A stretch of DNA of 5,755 nt from Sulfurovum sp. (GTDB lineage: Bacteria; Campylobacterota; Campylobacteria; Campylobacterales; Sulfurovaceae), in the NCBI GenBank assembly GCA_015661535.1, contig DQVY01000139.1, positions 1 to 5,755 on the forward strand, given 5' to 3'. Below the pieces are notes generated by a model. The model was not told the DNA's origin and did not search any database. It saw nothing but the letters and a program-made list of their open reading frames with translations. Each line of letters begins with the position of its first letter. The first letter of the stretch is position 1. The position numbers and the translations under genes are program-made. Shown in pieces: positions 4,710 to 5,755 of this stretch.

Positions 4710-5678
4710 ATGAATCTTATAAAGATTGCCCAAGAAACATTTTACATTGAAGCAGATGCACTGAACAGAGCAGCAGAACGCTTAGACCAGAACTTTCTTG
4801 ATGCCATTACACTTATCCTGAATACAAAAGGCAAACTGATTATCACGGGTGTGGGCAAATCTGGTTTGGTAGGGGCAAAAATGGCAGCTACTTTTGCCAG
4901 TACGGGCACGTCCTCTTTCTTTTTGCACCCTACAGAAGCCCTTCACGGGGACTTAGGTATGATAGGTAAAGACGATACCCTTCTGGCTATCAGCAGCAGT
5001 GGGGAGAGTGAAGAGTTAACCAAAATTCTTCCGCATATCAAACGTTTTGATATTCCCCTTATCGCACTTTCGGGAAATCAAAGTTCATCACTTGGTACTT
5101 ACGCAGATGTATTTTTAGACATCTCTGTGGAAAAAGAAGCCTGTCCTCTTGGCATAGCGCCTACCACATCGACCACGCTTACCATGGCACTGGGTGATGC
5201 TCTGGCGATTGCACTGATGGAGGAAAAAGGCTTCAAACAAGAAGATTTTGCCTCATTCCATCCAGGCGGAGCTTTAGGTAAAAAACTGTTTGTCAAAATA
5301 AAAGACTTGATGAGAACAGAAAATCTGCCTATTATTAATACCTCTACCACATTAAAAGAGGCTATTGTAAGTATGAGTGAGGGGAAATTAGGTACCGTAC
5401 TCATAGAAGACGAGAAGGGAAGCTTTACTGCCCTCTTAAGTGATGGAGATTTAAGACGTGCACTGATGCACGAAGGTTTTAGCCTGGAGCATCTTGCCAT
5501 AGATTATGCAAGCAAAAACCCAAAACGCTATAACAACACAGAACTGCTGGCTTCTGAAGCACTTGAGATCATAGAAAAGGGAAGAATACAGCTTCTCCCT
5601 ATTACCAATGAGGACAATAAACTCATTGGCGTATTACACATCCATGATCTCATTAATGCCGGCATCAAAAGCACCTAA
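4710..5678 (+). CDS. kdsD: KdsD/KpsF, D-arabinose-5-phosphate isomerase
   Basis: This enzyme interconverts D-ribulose 5-phosphate and D-arabinose 5-phosphate, the first committed step toward Kdo, the inner-core sugar of lipopolysaccharide; it acts in the cytosol. The 322 residues are close to the 328 of E. coli KdsD. The SIS domain (about 35-190) shows ITGVGKSGLVGAKMAATFAS (45-64) with Lys50, HPTEALHGDLGMI (73-85), SSSGESEEL (95-103), EACPLGIAPTTSTT (143-156) and FHPGGALGKKL (183-193). Lys50, Glu102, Glu143 and His184 correspond, with a constant offset of 9, to the E. coli catalytic set Lys59, Glu111, Glu152 and His193. Two CBS domains follow (about 198-255 and 263-320), the usual regulatory tail. 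The ribosome binding site is weak (TAAAG near 4698-4702). It has its own promoter and is followed after 26 bp by the rluB-type gene. A capsule-specific KpsF role is possible, but no capsule genes are near, so the housekeeping KdsD role is preferred. Confidence 0.95.
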   Translation: MNLIKIAQETFYIEADALNRAAERLDQNFLDAITLILNTKGKLIITGVGKSGLVGAKMAATFASTGTSSFFLHPTEALHGDLGMIGKDDTLLAISSSGESEELTKILPHIKRFDIPLIALSGNQSSSLGTYADVFLDISVEKEACPLGIAPTTSTTLTMALGDALAIALMEEKGFKQEDFASFHPGGALGKKLFVKIKDLMRTENLPIINTSTTLKEAIVSMSEGKLGTVLIEDEKGSFTALLSDGDLRRALMHEGFSLEHLAIDYASKNPKRYNNTELLASEALEIIEKGRIQLLPITNEDNKLIGVLHIHDLINAGIKST

Positions 5679-5704
5679 ATAAAAAGTACATAAGACAGGA
5701 AAAC

Positions 5705-5755
5705 ATGAGACTGAACAAATATATATCGCACAACACAAAATACTCCAGAAGAGAA
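5705..5755 (+). CDS. rluB: RluB/RsuA-family pseudouridine synthase (first 17 codons, cut by window edge)
   Basis: The fragment reads MRLNKYISHNTKYSRRE, the characteristic start of the S4 RNA-binding domain of RsuA/RluB/E/F pseudouridine synthases (typically M.RLNKYIA....SRREAD). These enzymes isomerise single uridines in rRNA; RluB acts on U2605 of 23S rRNA in E. coli. The catalytic domain lies outside the window, so RluB cannot be told apart from RsuA or RluE/F paralogues; the symbol follows the usual Campylobacterota naming. AGGA (5697-5700) lies 4 nt before the ATG at 5705. The 26-bp gap after kdsD holds no terminator, so the two are probably cotranscribed. Confidence 0.75.
   Translation, partial: MRLNKYISHNTKYSRRE

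Overview
The window reads as core chromosome of an AT-rich Campylobacterota (epsilonproteobacterium). A Sulfurovum- or Sulfurimonas-like organism is my inference, from the protein sequences, the FGQNFLKND form of RsmA, an RNase J with a long disordered N-terminus as in Helicobacter, and the gene order rsmA-rnj-kdsD-rluB. There is no mobile element, CRISPR array, tRNA or rRNA, and no gene-free stretch longer than about 95 bases.

Layout: a leftward cluster runs from about 1576 down to 1: hisF (imidazole glycerol phosphate synthase cyclase subunit), a short nucleosidase/phosphorylase-fold protein starting on the base after the hisF stop, then the 5' end of rlmN (cut by the window edge). A 94-bp divergent region (1536-1629) separates it from a rightward cluster: rsmA (ksgA), rnj (RNase J, overlapping rsmA by 65 bp), a perfect hairpin, a promoter with a consensus extended -10, kdsD (arabinose-5-phosphate isomerase) and the first 17 codons of an RluB-type pseudouridine synthase (cut by the window edge).

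Functionally, four of the seven genes act on RNA: RlmN methylates 23S rRNA and tRNA, RsmA dimethylates 16S rRNA, RluB makes pseudouridine in 23S rRNA, and RNase J processes and degrades RNA. HisF (histidine), KdsD (Kdo for lipopolysaccharide) and the nucleosidase-like protein are metabolic genes among them.

The most notable non-gene signal is a perfect 14-bp palindrome, GTTTCACGTGAAAC (493-506), inside the nucleosidase-like gene. With its flanks it matches 15 of 16 bases of the widespread bacterial parS centromere (TGTTTCACGTGAAACA), the loading site of ParB. If ParB binds it, this locus is part of the chromosome segregation system and probably lies fairly near oriC. Other points worth a look are the dual-coding rsmA/rnj overlap that encodes a basic RsmA tail, the asparagine-rich basic RNase J extension, and the reduced nucleosidase-like protein with Asn where the catalytic Asp is expected.
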